From a bacterium (GTDB taxonomy: Bacteria > Vulcanimicrobiota > Xenobia > Xenobiales > Xenobiaceae), in contig JAFSXH010000111.1 in NCBI GenBank assembly GCA_017444165.1, forward strand, positions 1 to 6,319: a DNA stretch of 6,319 nt, written 5' to 3'. The notes below the pieces were generated by a model that was not told the DNA's origin, searched no databases, and was given only the letters and a program-made list of their open reading frames with translations. The position numbers were made by a program, and so were the translations under genes. Below, piece by piece: positions 5,524-6,319 of the stretch (its first letter is position 1; the number at the start of each line of letters is the position of its first letter).

Positions 5524-6319
5524 CTAATTTAATCTATCAGAGAACTTTTTTAACATATTCAAAAGACGAACGCGCAACTTGCTGACAACCTCTCGATCAG
5601 AGTCTGGTACATCTTCAGCCTTAGCGGGATCCTCTGGTTCCTTATTCAAAACGAGTGACCGATTGATAGTAATCTGCAACCAAGGTGTACTCTTACCTTC
5701 ACTCTTACAACCATGATGTTTTAAAATGTAACCACCAGAGTAAGGATTGTTCAAAGTTACCAATTTCTGCCCTGGTTTGAGTTCAACGTCAGCAAAATCT
5801 TCCTCAATAACTTTGGCCAATTTCAAAATCACCGCTGTAGGACAGGAAATATTTTCACCTTTAGCTTCCTCATCCCCTAAATTACCTAAGCAGAAGATAG
5901 GACGCAAAGAGCCAGGATCGGGATCTAAGGGAGCACCAATGGGAGCCATAGAGTGACAATCAATACCCAAATGAACCCCGCCACGTGAAGCTACACGCTC
6001 AAGAATATCATGATATTGGCGATGATAACGATCCACCAGACGATTAATATCCTCCAAAGTCGGAGGACTATCCTCGCGCCAAATTTCCTTGTTGTAGCGA
6101 GTGACTAAACGCACTACCCCATCTTTAACTTTGGGTGGACGCAAACTGGGATCCTTATCTAAATCTACTACTGAACGAGCAATATCAGCCTCTAAACGCC
6201 CCTGCACAGACTCACCAAAAGCAAATATCTCTCTAGTCCATGGATCAGAATCAAAAAACACATCTACAGGAGTCAAAGCTAAACGCGCAGTCAGCTCACG
6301 TGGCAAGACCGTCCCACCA
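5524..6319 (-). CDS. hutG: N-formylglutamate amidohydrolase, 5' end cut by window edge
   Basis: A member of the N-formylglutamate amidohydrolase family (PF05013), metal-dependent hydrolases that release formate from N-formyl-L-glutamate to give glutamate. The frame is open to the right edge: upstream of the TTG at 6306 it reads GGTV, which fits the family's HGGT-x-x-P-x-E-L opening. The TTG is therefore an internal leucine and about 10-20 residues lie outside the window. Counting from 6306, marks are RYNKEIWREDSPP (70-82), GIDCHSMAP (114-122) with likely metal or catalytic residues, NNPYSGGYILKHHG (186-199) and QITINRSL (211-218). The linker at 222-235 is rich in E, D, K and P. The TAG stop lies 24 bases before the ftcD start, so it is the first visible gene of the operon. 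The substrate is inferred from family and context; a related N-acyl amino acid hydrolase is possible. Confidence 0.9.
   Translation of the reverse strand, partial: GGTVLPRELTARLALTPVDVFFDSDPWTREIFAFGESVQGRLEADIARSVVDLDKDPSLRPPKVKDGVVRLVTRYNKEIWREDSPPTLEDINRLVDRYHRQYHDILERVASRGGVHLGIDCHSMAPIGAPLDPDPGSLRPIFCLGNLGDEEAKGENISCPTAVILKLAKVIEEDFADVELKPGQKLVTLNNPYSGGYILKHHGCKSEGKSTPWLQITINRSLVLNKEPEDPAKAEDVPDSDREVVSKLRVRLLNMLKKFSDRLN

Overview
The window comes from a bacterium and is almost fully coding. Every gene I can support lies on the minus strand, so transcription runs from high to low coordinates. The order is N-formylglutamate amidohydrolase (cut by the right edge), glutamate formimidoyltransferase, formimidoyl-tetrahydrofolate cyclodeaminase, a Nif3/YbgI-type metal protein, an exported type-B carboxylesterase, an exported DUF3089 alpha/beta hydrolase, and a VanZ-family membrane protein (cut by the left edge). 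I cannot name the species. The end of a histidine-degradation pathway that uses tetrahydrofolate as one-carbon acceptor would suit an amino-acid-fermenting anaerobe, but that is inference. There are no RNA genes, CRISPR arrays, transposases or integrases.

Region 3233-6319 is a compact operon. The spacings are 24 bases (hutG to ftcD), a 4-base ATGA overlap (ftcD to fchA) and 5 bases (fchA to the Nif3 gene). FtcD moves the formimino group of N-formimino-glutamate onto tetrahydrofolate, and FchA converts that to methenyl-tetrahydrofolate plus ammonia. The deformylase could handle N-formylglutamate from an alternative route. As given, ftcD is split by a frameshift near 5451-5454. The family's N-terminal SEGRD motif is read from an ATG at 5499, in a different frame from the rest of the protein.

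Region 346-3193 looks like an insertion. It holds only the two secreted serine hydrolases, is visibly richer in G+C (55-58% in two sampled 60-base lines, against 33-43% in four flanking lines), and is bounded by an exact 42-base direct repeat (304-345 and 3194-3235). The repeat is the stop codon of the gene before it plus the first 12 codons of vanZ. The simplest reading is that the Nif3 gene and vanZ were once adjacent, and that a 2.9-kb block entered at the vanZ start. This left a short dead vanZ 5' fragment after the Nif3 gene and an intact vanZ start after the DUF3089 gene.

Region 1-339 is the vanZ gene. It starts at a TTG and is recognisable by its RKxxHxxEF and SDExHQxF motifs, and it runs off the left edge.
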